Assembly (NCBI GenBank): GCA_032433765.1
Contig: JAVIAB010000047.1
Location: 13,043,107 to 13,107,106 of the forward strand
DNA from: Megaustenia siamemsis
Lineage: Eukaryota > Mollusca > Gastropoda > Stylommatophora > Ariophantidae
Length of the DNA stretch: 64,000 bases
Direction: 5' to 3'
In this document: one piece after another, positions 52,606 to 63,837 of the stretch
Position numbering within the stretch: position 1 is the first letter of the stretch
Layout: each line of letters opens with the position of its first letter
Made by a program: the position numbers and the translations under genes
The notes under the pieces: generated by a model
What the model saw: only the letters and a program-made list of their open reading frames with translations
Database searches by the model: none
Told to the model about the DNA's origin: nothing

Positions 52606-53830
52606 CTTTTATCACTCACTCGCTCGCTCGTCACTCATTCACCTGCCCATCCACTCACCCAGACGCTCTCTAAATCACTCACTCAACCACCCACCCATTC
52701 ACTCATCCAAACATACTCTCTTATTCATTCACACTCACTCACTCATGCACGCATACCCCCCCCCCCCCCACACCAATTCACTCACTCACCCACACACACA
52801 CTTTCGCACAATCATCCACCAACCTACACACTAACTAACCCACCAACCTGCTCACTCAACCACTCACACACCCATTAACTCACAACTTACTCATCACTAT
52901 CCTGCTCAACCAACCATCCATTCACTCACTCATTCACCAACCCACCAACCCATTCACTCACCCACCATCCCATTCACTCACCCACCATCCCGTCCACTCA
53001 CCCACACAGTCACTATCACGCGCCCATAATCCCGCCCACTCACCGACTATCACTCATCCACCATCCCACTCATTCACATATTCACTCAGTCACCAACACA
53101 TGCCCTAACTCACTCAACCACCCACTCATCCGACCACTTCCTTACTCACTCACTCACTCACTCACTCACTCACTCACTCACTCACTCACTCACTCATCCA
53201 CCCATTCACTCACCCACCAACTCTCTCATCCACCCACTCATCTACACATCCGACCACTTCCTCACTCACTCACTCACTCACTCACTCACTCACTCACTCA
53301 CTCACTCACTCACTCACCCATCCATTTACTCACCCACCCATTCACTCACCCACCAACTCTCTCATCCACCCTCTCACCCACCAACCAATTCACTCATCCA
53401 CCCACTCACCCATCCATTTACTCACCCACCAACTCTCTCATCCATCCACCCACTCACCCACCCACCAACTCACTCATCCACCCACTCACCCATCCATTTA
53501 CTCACCCACCAACTCTCTCATCCATCCACCCACTCACCCACCCACCAACTCACTCATCCACCCACTCATCCATCCATTTACTCACCCACCAACTCACTCA
53601 TCCATCCATTTACTCACCCACCAACTCACTCATCCACCCACTCACCCATCCATTTACTCACCCACCAACTCTCTCATCCACCCACTCATCTACACATCCG
53701 ACCACTTCCTCACTCACTCATCCACCCACTCACCCATCCATTCACTCACCCACCAACTCACTCACTCACCCATCCATTCACTCACCCACCCATTCACTCA
53801 CCCACCAACTCTCTCATCCACCCACTCATC
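52606..53830. repeat. Long TCAC/CCAC-based tetranucleotide satellite
   Basis: More than 1.2 kb of CACTCACTCACCCACC-like sequence, with pure CACT runs (53150-53195 and 53265-53318) and longer repeated blocks such as CCATCCATTTACTCACCCAC. A run of C lies at 52757-52769. Confidence 0.95.
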
Positions 53831-53838
53831 CATTATAG

Positions 53839-56262
53839 CAGTGGTGGCCAACTTGAGGTTGCCCGAGGGCCGGATTAAAGCCAAGGCCAAGACCCGCGGG
53901 CCACACTTAAGAATATCGTCAAAATGACAGTAGGGACCTATGCGATATAGTAATATATAAATAATGCTTGCACTTTGACTACATATTTGATTTGTAACAA
54001 ATCCATTAATTATTCATTTTAAAATTACCTTTAATGTCTCAGTGCGACGATTGTGACTTGTCACAGCTTTCCACCAGAGATTTGAAGTCCACTTCCATTT
54101 TTGACGTGGCGATTCGGAGAGTATGGGACAATGTCGAATCGGTCATTCTGTTCCTGGTCTTAGATTTAATTAACTTCATGGAAGAGAATGTTGTCTCGCA
54201 GAGATATGTGCTGCCGAATATAGAACACATCTTTAGTGCCCATTTTCTCAGACACGGGTAACGTTCATTTGGTAGCAATTTCCAGAAGTCAGCTCCTAAT
54301 GCCTTTACAGTACTGAGGAAGGGGTCACACTGAAGGTCACACAACTCTAGTTGAAGATCTGATGGCTGGCACTCCACTGTGCACTTAATTGGGTTATTAA
54401 AAAGTTCCGTTTGCGGACGAAACATTTCAAAATCTTGAAATCGTCGATCAAATTCACAAATCAAATGTTCAATGTCAGCTGCGTACTTACTGAAGTTTGC
54501 ACTTTCTATCTCTGACAACAACTGCTTGCAACTTGAAAAATGGAACAGATCATTTTTTTGCAAAGAAAGTCTAAATAGATTCAGCTTCTTTTTAAAACCA
54601 TCAACATATCCCATCAATTGAAAAATGGTTTACTTTTCCCCTTGTAGCTGCAAATTCAATATGTTCAAATGTTGTGTGATGTCTGTGAGATATGCCAGAT
54701 TATGAAGGAAATTAATGTCTTTGAGTGCATGTTGAAGATCAATGGAGCATGGTAAGTTCTCTCGCAGGAAGTCATAAATGTCATTCTTCAGTTCAAAAAA
54801 TATTATTAAACATTTCCCTCGACTAAGCCATCTTACTTCTGTATAAAGCAGGAGATCACCGTAGCTAGAATCTACTTCCTCTAAAAATGATAAAAACTTC
54901 CTGTGATTTAAAGACTGGTGTCCTCCTCTTATCAAATTTGTTATTTTCACAACAGTAGCCATGGTGTCTTTTAGATTTATGGACTTTGCACAAAGGGCCT
55001 CTTGATGAATTATGCAATGCAATGTAGGTACGTTAATTTTGTTTTGCTTTAGAAGTCCAACAAAACCAGTATTTGAACCAATAAAAGCTTTGCAACCATC
55101 AGCACACACTGCAGACAACTTTCCAAAACCACCTACTTCATCTACGGCACTATGAACTGCAGAAAATATGTCTGTCCCTCTACAAGTGTCATGCAAAGAG
55201 CAAACTTTAAACAATTCTTCAATAACAGTATAAAATCCTCCTGGATAACTTTAACAAAAATAAGAAGCTGGCAAGTGTCAGTGATGTCAGTACTTTCATC
55301 AATCGCGAGCGAAAAATATGAGCAGTTTTCAATACAAGATTTTAAACTTTGAGACAGTTGCAGACTGATGTCTTCTGTTCTTCTGGCTACAGTTTGTTTT
55401 GAAAGAGGCACAGATTCAAATTCTTTGGCTATTTTTTCTTGACCGAATGCCTTTGCCATTTGAATCGCACATTTCTTCACAAAATTTCCGTCAGTAAAGG
55501 GTTTTTTAGATTTTGCAAGCTCATAGGTAACTGTATATGATGCAATGATCGATGACTCTTTAATTTTATTGCCCTTTGTATACATACTTTGCTGTTGATT
55601 CAACTTTGTCTTCAGCTGTTCAACCAAAAGCTTCCTAGCTTCAATGCTATGTTTCTCATACATGTTTTGATGATGTGTGGCATAGTGCCGTTTTAAATTA
55701 TATTCCTTCAAAACGGCTAACACTTGAACGCAAATTAAGCACTGAGGTTTACTATCCTTATTGAAGATGAACAAATAATCTAATTCCCATTCAGGTTTAA
55801 ATATGCGATTTTCACAATCAACTTTTCTACGTTTTAACATGATTTAATACAAAATCTCACATCAAAGTTAAAAGTCACAGAATGTTGGTCCACTATCGAA
55901 AATAAGTCCAGATTTGACAGTTATACACAGACTTGTGTTTGACAATGAAATCAAAAGATTGTGACCAAATAAACACGTTGCAGTCATTTTATGGACAAGA
56001 CAAGACGATGGGATCAAAGGGAATGAAGGCGAACAGTGAAACATTTTGAATGTAACTTCAAAGACAGAATTAGAGCTACGAAGTCCCCTCACCCCTGTCC
56101 CTCCCAACCTCATTAACCCCTTACCGCGAAATGAAAGAGCCACCACAAGTCCAGACGACAAATGTTGAGCCAAAGATCTGACGCTATCACCGCACTGACA
56201 ATAAAGCAACTTTGCGGTACCAACTCGAAGCAAAGACTTTGAATATTGTCGGCACCATTAGT

Positions 56263-56305
<43 letters not shown>

Positions 56306-56523
56306 GAAATTATGTTGCCAATCTAGCTGTTGCGAGAAATTAACAGAGATTTTCAAATTGTGTATTCTTGAACGATAGAAGAGTTAACTCCGACACGGAT
56401 TAAAACCAGGAGAAATCCGCTATTAGGGGTAAAAAATGAAGTAAGTCCGTGGGGCTTCGCGGGCCAAGAAAACTAGGCTGGCGGGCCGGATCCGGCCCGC
56501 GGGCCGCCATTTGGCCACCCCTG
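53839..56523 (-). mobile_element. hAT transposon, decayed autonomous copy (2685 bp)
   Basis: It is flanked by an exact 8-bp target duplication, CATTATAG, at 53831-53838 and 56524-56531. The ends read CAGTGGTGGCCAAC on the left and CAGGGGTGGCCAAA on the right, inward. It has inserted near the end of the TCAC satellite. GC-rich blocks (GCGGGCCGGATCC, GGGCCGGATTAAAG) lie just inside both ends. The transposase region is 54039-55840. A GT microsatellite at 56260-56300 has expanded inside. Confidence 0.95.
54039..55840 (-). pseudogene. hAT transposase (ZBED/GTF2IRD2-like), broken
   Basis: The N-terminal part (55840-55250) carries a BED-type zinc finger pattern (CLICVQVL, then NLKRHYATHH) and the catalytic-region motif SLAIDESTDITDTCQL. 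After a frameshift between about 55245 and 55215 the next frame continues with CADGCKAFIGSNTGF, CIIHQEALCAK and EVRWLSRGK. A stop at 54632-54630 separates the last part, which ends in the hAT C-terminal dimerisation region (IFGSTYLCETTFSSMK, then a DSTLSHTLR helix). The family includes vertebrate domesticated genes such as GTF2IRD2 and ZBED relatives. With one frameshift and one stop this copy cannot make full-length transposase. Confidence 0.93.
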
Positions 56524-56864
56524 CATTATAGTGTACCCGATGAAGGGTTTTGCCAAAACGTTGTACTTTGTCTCCCCTCTCCGTAGGTTCAGCTGCTTAA
56601 TAACATCTTATATACTGTTATTTTATTTCTTGCTTCTCATTATCAGATACATCAATCCTAGCATATTGGATTATTCAAGACAAGAAAATAAGCGGTGGCA
56701 ATCTTAATTGCACAATCATTTGGAGTAGTTGAAGTTTCCAACTTTACAGGCCTGGCTTTTGAGAGAAGGGTAGAGAACGATACACAATTTTGAATCACTC
56801 GCTTGATTTTTTTTTCATGGAAAATTTTTCATTCCCACTCCTTTGTTGATTTCATCCTCATCAT
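56524..56864. other. Post-hAT flank with a recurring 3' module
   Basis: CCCGATGAAGGGTTTTGCCA, CAAAACGTTG and GTAGGTTCAGCTGCTTAATA have a counterpart at 37595-37650 (TTGAAACGTCGAAGTTTC, TAGGTTCAGCTGCTTAATGC). The order CGATGA-stem-(A)AAAC is reminiscent of hammerhead-ribozyme-bearing elements such as Penelope-like elements, but the core is imperfect. Confidence 0.4.
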
Positions 56865-57005
56865 CATCATCATCATCATCGTGTGCCTTTTCCGCAACGA
56901 AGGTTGGCTACCATGGGTCGCCATTCTAATCTGATCTTGCTTTGATGGTGCAGGCTGACATAGGTTGACTAGTCCATCTTTTGATGTTACTCGTCCATGT
57001 TAATG
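56865..57005 (-). mobile_element. RTE-2 LINE 3' tip
   Basis: A run of seven CAT triplets, then GAAGGTTGGCTACCATGGG and TTTTGATGTTACTCGTCCAT. 5'-truncated. Confidence 0.87.
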
Positions 57006-57344
57006 GACGTGTGTTTGTTGATTTATGTTTTACATTTTCCATCATATATAAATCTACCCGTACTTCAACCTTCTGAAATATAACAACGTTCTCTTTTCAT
57101 AATATTGGGTTTTGTAAAAGCTATATATGTACATATAATGATGGGCACATAAAGAAAGTTAAGATCACTACTGTAAATAACATTGAAATCGTAGTCACGT
57201 GTGAAACCATTAAGTATTGAAAATCCGTTCTGGTAACTATAAATTTGAGACACCGTATATAGATAAATTACAGAAATTATAATACCACTCATAGTTTCTC
57301 GGAACAAATAGTCGAGACAGAACACCGGAACACGCCAGAATTGC

Positions 57345-57450
57345 TCTTAAGATGCTCATTTTGATTGGCTGGCTACTGGACGTGACGTCGTCATAAAATG
57401 TGTAATGGGTTCTAAAAGCTGCGTCACCGTGACAGACGGAAGTTCGCGTC
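57345..57450. promoter_or_regulatory. Possible promoter-like cluster
   Basis: Within 100 bases there is an inverted CCAAT box (TTGATTGGCTGG), a CRE-like GTGACGTCGTCA and two CGTCAC/GTGACG half-sites, in sequence richer in CpG than its surroundings. The minus-strand GPCR lies downstream, but no exon was found to confirm a promoter. Confidence 0.3.
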
Positions 57451-57684
57451 ACTTAATCAATTACTCTAGTAGGCGGTGGTGCAATGGGGTAGTAGAAATC
57501 TTTGATGGCTGAAACAAGTTCAGCGTTAGAGTTATTAGCAGTTGATAACAAGTTCTGCATTATAATTATCGGTGGTTGATAAGAGTTAAGTTTTGCAATA
57601 GTTAATATTCTTCTTCTTTCCTTCCTAATTTGCTCTTCAGCGCCGAGGTCAGAAACGGTTTACAGTTTTTTGCTTTTCTGTTGA

Positions 57685-58125
57685 CTCCTCATCATCATCG
57701 AGTGTCATCTCCGCATCGAAGGTTGCCTACCATGGAGTGCCACTCTGCTCTGTCTCTTGCTTTGATGGTGCCGGTTGTCATAGGCTGGTTTGTTTATCTT
57801 TTGATGTTACTCGTCCATGTTAGTCTTGGTCTGCCTCTGCCTCTTTTACCTTGTTTTTCCCCTCCAAGATTACTTTTAGTAGACTTGTGTCTTTTAACAT
57901 GGCCCAAAAATCGCATTTGTCTTGTTTGAATTGTGTTTAGTAGTTCTCTTTTCATTTTTAGTTGTTTTAAGACTTCATCGTTTGTTTTCTTTCCTTCCAC
58001 CCAATTCTACCTATTCTCCTATATATCCACACTTCAAAAGCTTCAAATCTCTGTTCTGTTTTCTTGTCTGATGTCCATGTTTCTGCACCATATGTTGTCA
58101 GCAATGACCAACGGCCCAGAAAGCG
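57685..58125 (-). mobile_element. RTE-2 LINE 3' fragment
   Basis: It encodes VWIYRRIGRIGW, then KMKRELLNTIQTRQMRF and LGHVKRH, then GKRGRGRPRLTW. The 3' end is at 57690 (CATCATCATCGAGTGTCATC). Confidence 0.88.
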
Positions 58126-58460
58126 AAAACAACAAAGTGTGTGGTACACAATTGGCATGTTCAGGACACGAAAGACGAATTGAGTTATTTGCGGGTCATC
58201 ATTATTGCACTCCGAGCATGTCCATAGGTGCTCAGATCCCCTCCTCAGCAATTCCCTCAGTGTGCAGCGACTGACGACTCCAGTTCTATGTTGGTTGATA
58301 AGTCTTCTTACACGGCCACTAAGTTTCTCGTTTCTGGCTGTGCCCATCTTAACTCCCATTTCCATCATCCGAAGAAGTGACGTGGATCTGTGTTTGTCGA
58401 AGTCCTGTGCTTTTCCCACATCTCGGAGGGCAATGATGATGTCCGCCCGATCCATCATTC
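58125..58460 (-). repeat. Dispersed coding-like repeat R2, best copy, fused in frame to RTE-2
   Basis: The minus-strand frame 58458-57967 runs from RADIIIALRDVGKAQDFD through GRVRRLINQHRTGVV and EHLWTCSECNNDDPQIT into the RTE-2 C-terminal motif AETWTSD. CxxCN-DDP may be a zinc-binding motif. I do not recognise the family. Related copies are 12787-13000, 24115-24405, 26990-27100 and 38100-38155. Confidence 0.7.
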
Positions 58461-58609
58461 GACAACCTGCACCATCAAAGATCCATCAAAGATCCATCAA
58501 AGATCCTTCAAAGACGAAAGACGAATATGGCAGACCACCGTGAAAGAGATTGGAGCTTCATCACGTACTAGTCGACAGAAAGCCATGGAGAGGAATTCAA
58601 ACTTATGTT

Positions 58610-58760
58610 GTTTCCTAGTGTTTCTAATATTCCATAAATCTATTGTTTTCAAGGTCGGCCTTTGGGTATGGTGTTTTTGCAACGTTTATTGAAGGCTCGT
58701 TGTACTGCGTTTTTATATTTCTGCCTTATCACGTGGCTAAACCATTTTGGCTGTTGATAC
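58610..58760 (-). mobile_element. LINE C-terminal fragment related to 11405-11660
   Basis: TGCAACGTTTATTGAAGGCT and TTATCACGTGGCTAAACCAT mirror GCAAGAATACCAGACCC and GGTTTGGCCACGTGACACGG in the other copy. Confidence 0.55.
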
Positions 58761-59035
58761 AGGCTAAACATTAGAATGTTGATTGTTGATACCACGTTAA
58801 CAATTAAAGCTTTTGATTGTTGATATTATGTTAATTAAAAAAATCTTTAAGGTTGATATCATGTTAATCATTGGAGTTGTTTTTGATTGTGTTAAATTAA
58901 TCATTATATCTGTTAATTAATGACTAAATTAATCATTAAAAATATTGATATCACATTGCTATTGTAGCTGTTGTTGATCGATATCATTAATTAACTTACA
59001 TCTGTTGATTTTTTAGATTAAATTAAAGATTAAAT
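58761..59035. repeat. Degenerate precursor of the 42-bp array
   Basis: Loose TTGTTGATATCATGTTAATT units with many indels, leading into the regular array. Confidence 0.6.
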
Positions 59036-60385
59036 AATGTGATGATTTGTATCATGTGTAGATCTGTTTATTAACATAATTTGATGGTTTGTATCATGTG
59101 TAGATCTGTTTATTAACATAATTTGATGGTTTGTATCATGTGTAGATCTGTTTATTAACATAATTTGATGGTTTGTATCATGTGTAGATCTGTTTATTAA
59201 CACAATTTGATGGTTTGTATCATGTGTAGATCTATTTATTAACATAATTTGATGGTTTGTATCATGTGTAGATCTATTTATTAACATAATTTGATGGTTT
59301 GTATCATGTGTAGATCTGTTTATTAACATAATTTGATGGTTTGTATCATGTGTAGATCTGTTTATTAACATAATGTGATGGTTTGTATCATGTGTAGATC
59401 TGTTTATTAACATAATTTGATGGTTTGTATCATGTGTAGATCTGTTTATTAACACAATTTGATGGTTTGTATCATGTGTAGATCTGTTTATTAACATAAT
59501 TTGATGGTTTGTATCATGTATAGATCTGTTTATTAACATAATTTGATGGCCTGTATCATGTGTAGATCTGTTTATTAACATAATTTGATGGTTTGTATCA
59601 TGTGTAGATCTGTTTATTAACATAATTTGATGGTTTGTATCATGTGTAGATCTGTTTATTAACATAATTTGATGGTTTGTATCATGTGTAGATCTGTTTA
59701 TTAACACAATTTGATGGTTTGTATCATGTGTAGATCTATTTATTAACATAATTTGATGGTTTGTATCATGTGTAGATCTATTTATTAACATAATTTGATG
59801 GTTTGTATCATGTGTAGATCTGTTTATTAACACAATTTGATGGTTTGTATCATGTGTAGATCTGTTTATTAACATATTGTGATGGTTTGTATCATGTGTA
59901 GATCTGTTTATTAACATAATTTGATGGTTTGTATCATGTGTAGATCTGTTTATTAACACAATTTGATGGTTTGTATCATGTGTAGATCTGTTTATTAACA
60001 TAATTTGATGGTTTGTATCATGTATAGATCTGTTTATTAACATAATTTGATGGCCTGTATCATGTGTAGATCTGTTTATTAACATAATTTGATGGTTTGT
60101 ATCATGTGTAGATCTGTTTATTAACATAATTTGATGGTTTGTATCATGTGTAGATCTGTTTATTAACATAATTTGATGGTTTGTATCATGTGTAGATCTG
60201 TTTATTAACACAATTTGATGGTTTGTATCATGTGTAGATCTGTTTATTAACATAATTTGATGGTTTGTATCATGTATAGATCTGTTTATTAACATAATTT
60301 GATGGCCTGTATCATGTGTAGATCTGTTTATTAACATAATTTGATGGTTTGTATCATGTGTAGATCTGTTTATTAACAGAATGAA
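59036..60385. repeat. 42-bp minisatellite, about 32 copies
   Basis: The unit is GATGGTTTGTATCATGTGTA followed by GATCTGTTTATTAACATAATTT. The paired variants CATGTATAGATC and GATGGCCTGTATC occur together three times (about 59515, 60020 and 60265), showing block duplication. A 435-codon minus-strand frame is a by-product. Confidence 0.96.
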
Positions 60386-60549
60386 CTCGAGAAGGGTTGA
60401 TGGTTGATATAAGTTAATGAGTGAACCAAGTTTAAGCCTAAGTGTGCTCGCCTCATAACCTCAATGGGTTCGGTTCTTTCCACATTAGGAGGCCATGTGG
60501 TCTACTTCCAGTGATTCCTTTTCTCAATAAGAGTACCTAATCCTATCAG

Positions 60550-60870
60550 TGGGGGATTGTTTGGTCTCGAGGCAAGACGCCGGCCTTGAGACAGAGAGGT
60601 TGTGAGTTCAAATCCCGGCTGAACCAGGATTTTTTATTTATAATTTCTCTCTGCGGTAACCACCCCCTGGTCTCAGCAGGGAGACCCGGCTTGAAACGTC
60701 AATTACTCATCGACGAAAAAAATATGAGAACCTCCGGAGACGGAGTTATCTGCCTGTACGACGAGGGACACCTGTGCACACGGCTGCCAGGGAAAAATGG
60801 ATTAACACGCAAAATTCAGTTCCTAGTCTCTAGGGGACTTCACCAGAGGTGAAAGCTGGCGAACGAGGAA
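60550..60870 (+). mobile_element. SINE family C, full-length
   Basis: TTGGTCTCGAGGCAAGACGC and TTGTGAGTTCAAATCCCGGC form the head; the body ends TAGGGGACTTCACCAGAGG. Confidence 0.88.
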
Positions 60871-61019
60871 CAAAATCTGAGCAGAGACGAACGATACAAA
60901 TTAAGATCTGCTCAAGTTGAAAAGGCAAAAAAAAAAAAAAAATCATTTGCAAGAGAAAACATTAAGAAAAGCTGAATGCAAACTATAATGTTATACAGAT
61001 CAATTAACAAATATTTCAA

Positions 61020-61285
61020 TTGACAACTTCTTCTGTTTGTTCTTCTTCCTCGTCCTCTTCTTCTTCGTTTTCTTCGTCTACTACTACTACAACAACTACT
61101 ACTATTACTACTACTACTACTATTACTAATACTACTACTACCACTACTACTACTACTACCACTACTACTACTACTATTACTAATACTACTACTACTACTA
61201 CATGTACCACTACTACTACTACTACAACTACTACTACTACTACAACTACAACAACAACTACTACTACTACGATAACAACTTCCAC
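61020..61285. repeat. ACT trinucleotide array
   Basis: ACTACTACTACTATTACT and similar over about 200 bases after a TTC-rich lead. Ser-, Thr- or Val-only frames are artefacts. Confidence 0.96.
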
Positions 61286-61384
61286 TTATTCTACATCTCA
61301 CAATCTTGTGGGTGTTGAGGGTACAACTGCCATGTTTAGTCAACCTTCTTCACTGCTCTCTACTTTCAGTCTTCGGTTTGTCGA

Positions 61385-61700
61385 AAGATAACTTTCATTG
61401 TGCAACATAAAAGATAACCTTCATTGCACAACATAAAAGATAACCTTCATTGCACAACATAAAAGATAACCTTCATTGTGCAACATAAAAGATAATCTTC
61501 GTTGTGCAATATAAAAGATAACCTTCATTGCACAACATAAAAGATAACATTCATTGTGCAATATAAAAGATAACCTTCATTGTGCAGCATAAAATATAAC
61601 CTTCATTGTGCATCATAAAAGATAACCTTCATTGGGCAACAGAAAATATAACCTTCATTTAGTATCATAAAAGATAACTTTCATTGGGCAACAGAAAACC
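61385..61700. repeat. 30-bp minisatellite, about 10 copies
   Basis: The unit is CATAAAAGATAACCTTCATT followed by GTGCAACATA, with GTGCA/GCACA alternation, becoming irregular to the right. It directly abuts a LINE fragment. Confidence 0.88.
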
Positions 61701-61704
61701 CCAC

Positions 61705-62060
61705 AGTGCCCAGGTCTCCTCCTCAGTACGTTTCCCATTATGAAACACGCTCTCCATACACTCCAGTCATTGTTTGGGATTCTCCCTCCACGTTCTTTGA
61801 TGTTATCTTCCCATCTGTTTCTCTGTCAATCTCTCCTTTTCGCTCCTTATACAGTTCCTTGAAGAATGGTCTTTTCTAGACCAGGCAATCGAGATACATC
61901 GACAAACCATCTTATTTCCCATTTCTTCACGATAGTCCAAAGATCATCATGTAATCTGATTGCTTGTTCGTTTCTTGTTTGCGAACTTTTTCATTTACGA
62001 TACGATTAAAGTCATAGATGTCCTAAACCCTGCAGCATCATTTCATCTCTATAGTTTGTG
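61705..62060 (-). mobile_element. RTE-type LINE C-terminal fragment
   Basis: The minus strand reads RNEQAIRLHDDLWTIVKKWE, then RWFVDVSRLPGLEKTILQGT, with later stops. This is the C-terminal region of another RTE-like family. Confidence 0.75.
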
Positions 62061-62083
62061 TTTTCTTCTATAGCTCTGCTGTA

Positions 62084-62334
62084 AAAGTAAAGAGCCACCG
62101 TCCCGCCAAGTGGCGTATAGGGAATATGGTGTTAATGACCATAAATTGTACAGACCTTCAGCACATGATTTTGGGGTAATGTGGTCGGTATTACGCCCGT
62201 GCCGCTTTACTTTCCCAGAAAAAAATCCGGTACCCATTTAAGGCTTGGTGAACACGGAAGCCGTCAGATGAGATCGAACCCTACATCTTGTCCTTTGTGG
62301 TCCAGTTCACTAACCACTAAGCTATCGCGGCTCC
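62084..62334 (-). mobile_element. SINE A with intact 16-bp target duplication
   Basis: CTATAGCTCTGCTGTA is repeated at 62068-62083 and 62335-62350. Between them is a complete 251-base family A copy in reverse complement, from the 3' tail (GTAAAGAGCCACCGTCCCGC side) to the head (CTATCGCGGCTCC). It gives the true length and ends of the family. Confidence 0.96.
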
Positions 62335-62524
62335 CTATAGCTCTGCTGTAGGAGTCCATATTTCCCAATAGTATAGAAAAACTGGTATCAAAAGGTGGAC
62401 ATCAGCCTGATCTTAAAGTCAAGATTGATGTTATCTTTCCAAATAGGTTTTAGCCTTGAATGAGCTGCTGTACTTACGTGTATAAATCTGTTTGTTGTTA
62501 TCAATTCCCGTCCATATATTTTAA

Positions 62525-63110
62525 TTGCGAACATCATCATTGAGTGTCGTCCCCGCATCGAAGGTTGGCTACCATGGAGTACCACTCTGCTCTTGCTTTG
62601 ATGATGCAGATTGTCACAGGCTGACTTGTCTATCTGTTTATGTTACTCGTCCACGTTAGCCTTGGTCTACCTCTACCTCTTTTACCTTGTTTTTTTCCTG
62701 TCAAGATTACTTTTAGTCGGCTGCTGAGTCTTTTCACATACCCTAAAATTCTCATTTCTCTTGTTTGAATTGTGTCTAGTAGTTTTTTTAAAATTTTAAT
62801 TGTTTTAATACTTTATCGTTTGTTTTCTTTTCTTTTCTTTCCACCCAATTCTTCCTATTTTTCTATAAATCCACATTTTAAAGGCTTCAATTTTCTGTTC
62901 TGTTTTCTTGTCTTATGTCCATGTTTCTGCGCCATCAGAAATGTTGAGAAGACATAACATTTTGCTATTCTTAGTTTCAGCCCTGGTGATATTTGTTTGG
63001 ATGTTAGTATATTTTTAATGGCATTACAATTTACTTTTTGCCTTTCCTTGTTTGTTTTGTTTATTTCAGTTGTACATTTCCCATCACTGAATTGCCAATG
63101 AAGAAAGTGA
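62525..63110 (-). mobile_element. RTE-2 LINE 3' fragment
   Basis: GAAGGTTGGCTACCATGGAG to ATATTTTTAATGGCATTACA, with the consensus landmarks in order. The longest RTE-2 copy here, but frames are interrupted. Confidence 0.85.
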
Positions 63111-63159
63111 AAGGAAACCTATATCTTGCCAGGCGTATCAAAATGTGGTGTTGCAGACC

Positions 63160-63265
63160 CGGTTTGTCCATAATCAACAGCACATTATGTTGGTGATACC
63201 ACGTCTGGTCCGCCTTTGCTTCACTGGTGGATTACACTGTTGATACCAATTTTAGAGGTTAGGTC
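63160..63265 (-). mobile_element. Degenerate SINE body
   Basis: CAGCACATTATGTTGGTGAT, ACCACGTCTGGTCCGCCTTT and TTTTAGAGGTTAGGT follow the complement of family B. Confidence 0.4.
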
Positions 63266-63489
63266 AGCGTCGGAACCTTTACAATAAAAGTAATCGTCAT
63301 TTATTTCACAGAACACCAAACGGAAACGCTGCTTTAATCTGATCTCAATTGTCCTTTTACGGGCACATATATTTTTAAATTAATTAATAACAATCTACTT
63401 AAAATATAAAAAGAAAATATGTGTCCAGTAATAGATAATTACACGAGTGAACAGCGTGATATGGGCTAAATAACGTCTTATCAAAGGGA

Positions 63490-63700
63490 TTTTTTCGTTA
63501 AGTTCGTAGCTTGTCGTGGTTGCTAGGGTAAATATGACGACCACCAATCAGCTTTTAGAATGTAGAAACCGTGGATGAAAAATAAAAGAAATTAAATTAC
63601 TGGCTGTTTGATGTTATCCTTGCGATCATGGTGGAGTCATAGGCGTCAGCAAAGATACGTAGACTTCGAGTGGATAGAAAGTAAGAAAAGAAGGTACCTC
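63490..63700 (+). promoter_or_regulatory. Possible promoter and 5' UTR exon
   Basis: GTTGCTAGGGTAAAT resembles an RFX X-box. A CCAAT box (CACCAATCAGC) lies about 20 bases on, and a donor-like GAAA-GTAAGAAAA at 63676-63688 could end a non-coding exon. No coding exon follows in the window. Confidence 0.25.
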
Positions 63701-63837
63701 TTTTGTTCTCTCAAGTTCCACATTCGTCAGTGTCTGATATTGTTCTTCTAACAACAAACATTATTCTGTTGAATTTGTTGTTTTCTGAAATAATTTTTTA
63801 GATGAAATTATTCATGTTTAAAGAGATGGAGTACGAA

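Noticed and set aside
52558..52878. His/Ser/Thr-rich proteins
   Set aside because: Translations of the TCAC satellite.
55868..56233. 121-codon minus-strand ORF within the hAT element
   Set aside because: It lies upstream of the transposase start in the terminal region. No motif seen; probably fortuitous.
59030..60337. 435-codon minus-strand frame
   Set aside because: Entirely a 42-bp repeat (14 codons). No start context, domain or composition like a real protein.
61016..61391. Ser-, Thr- or Val-rich proteins
   Set aside because: Translations of the ACT microsatellite.
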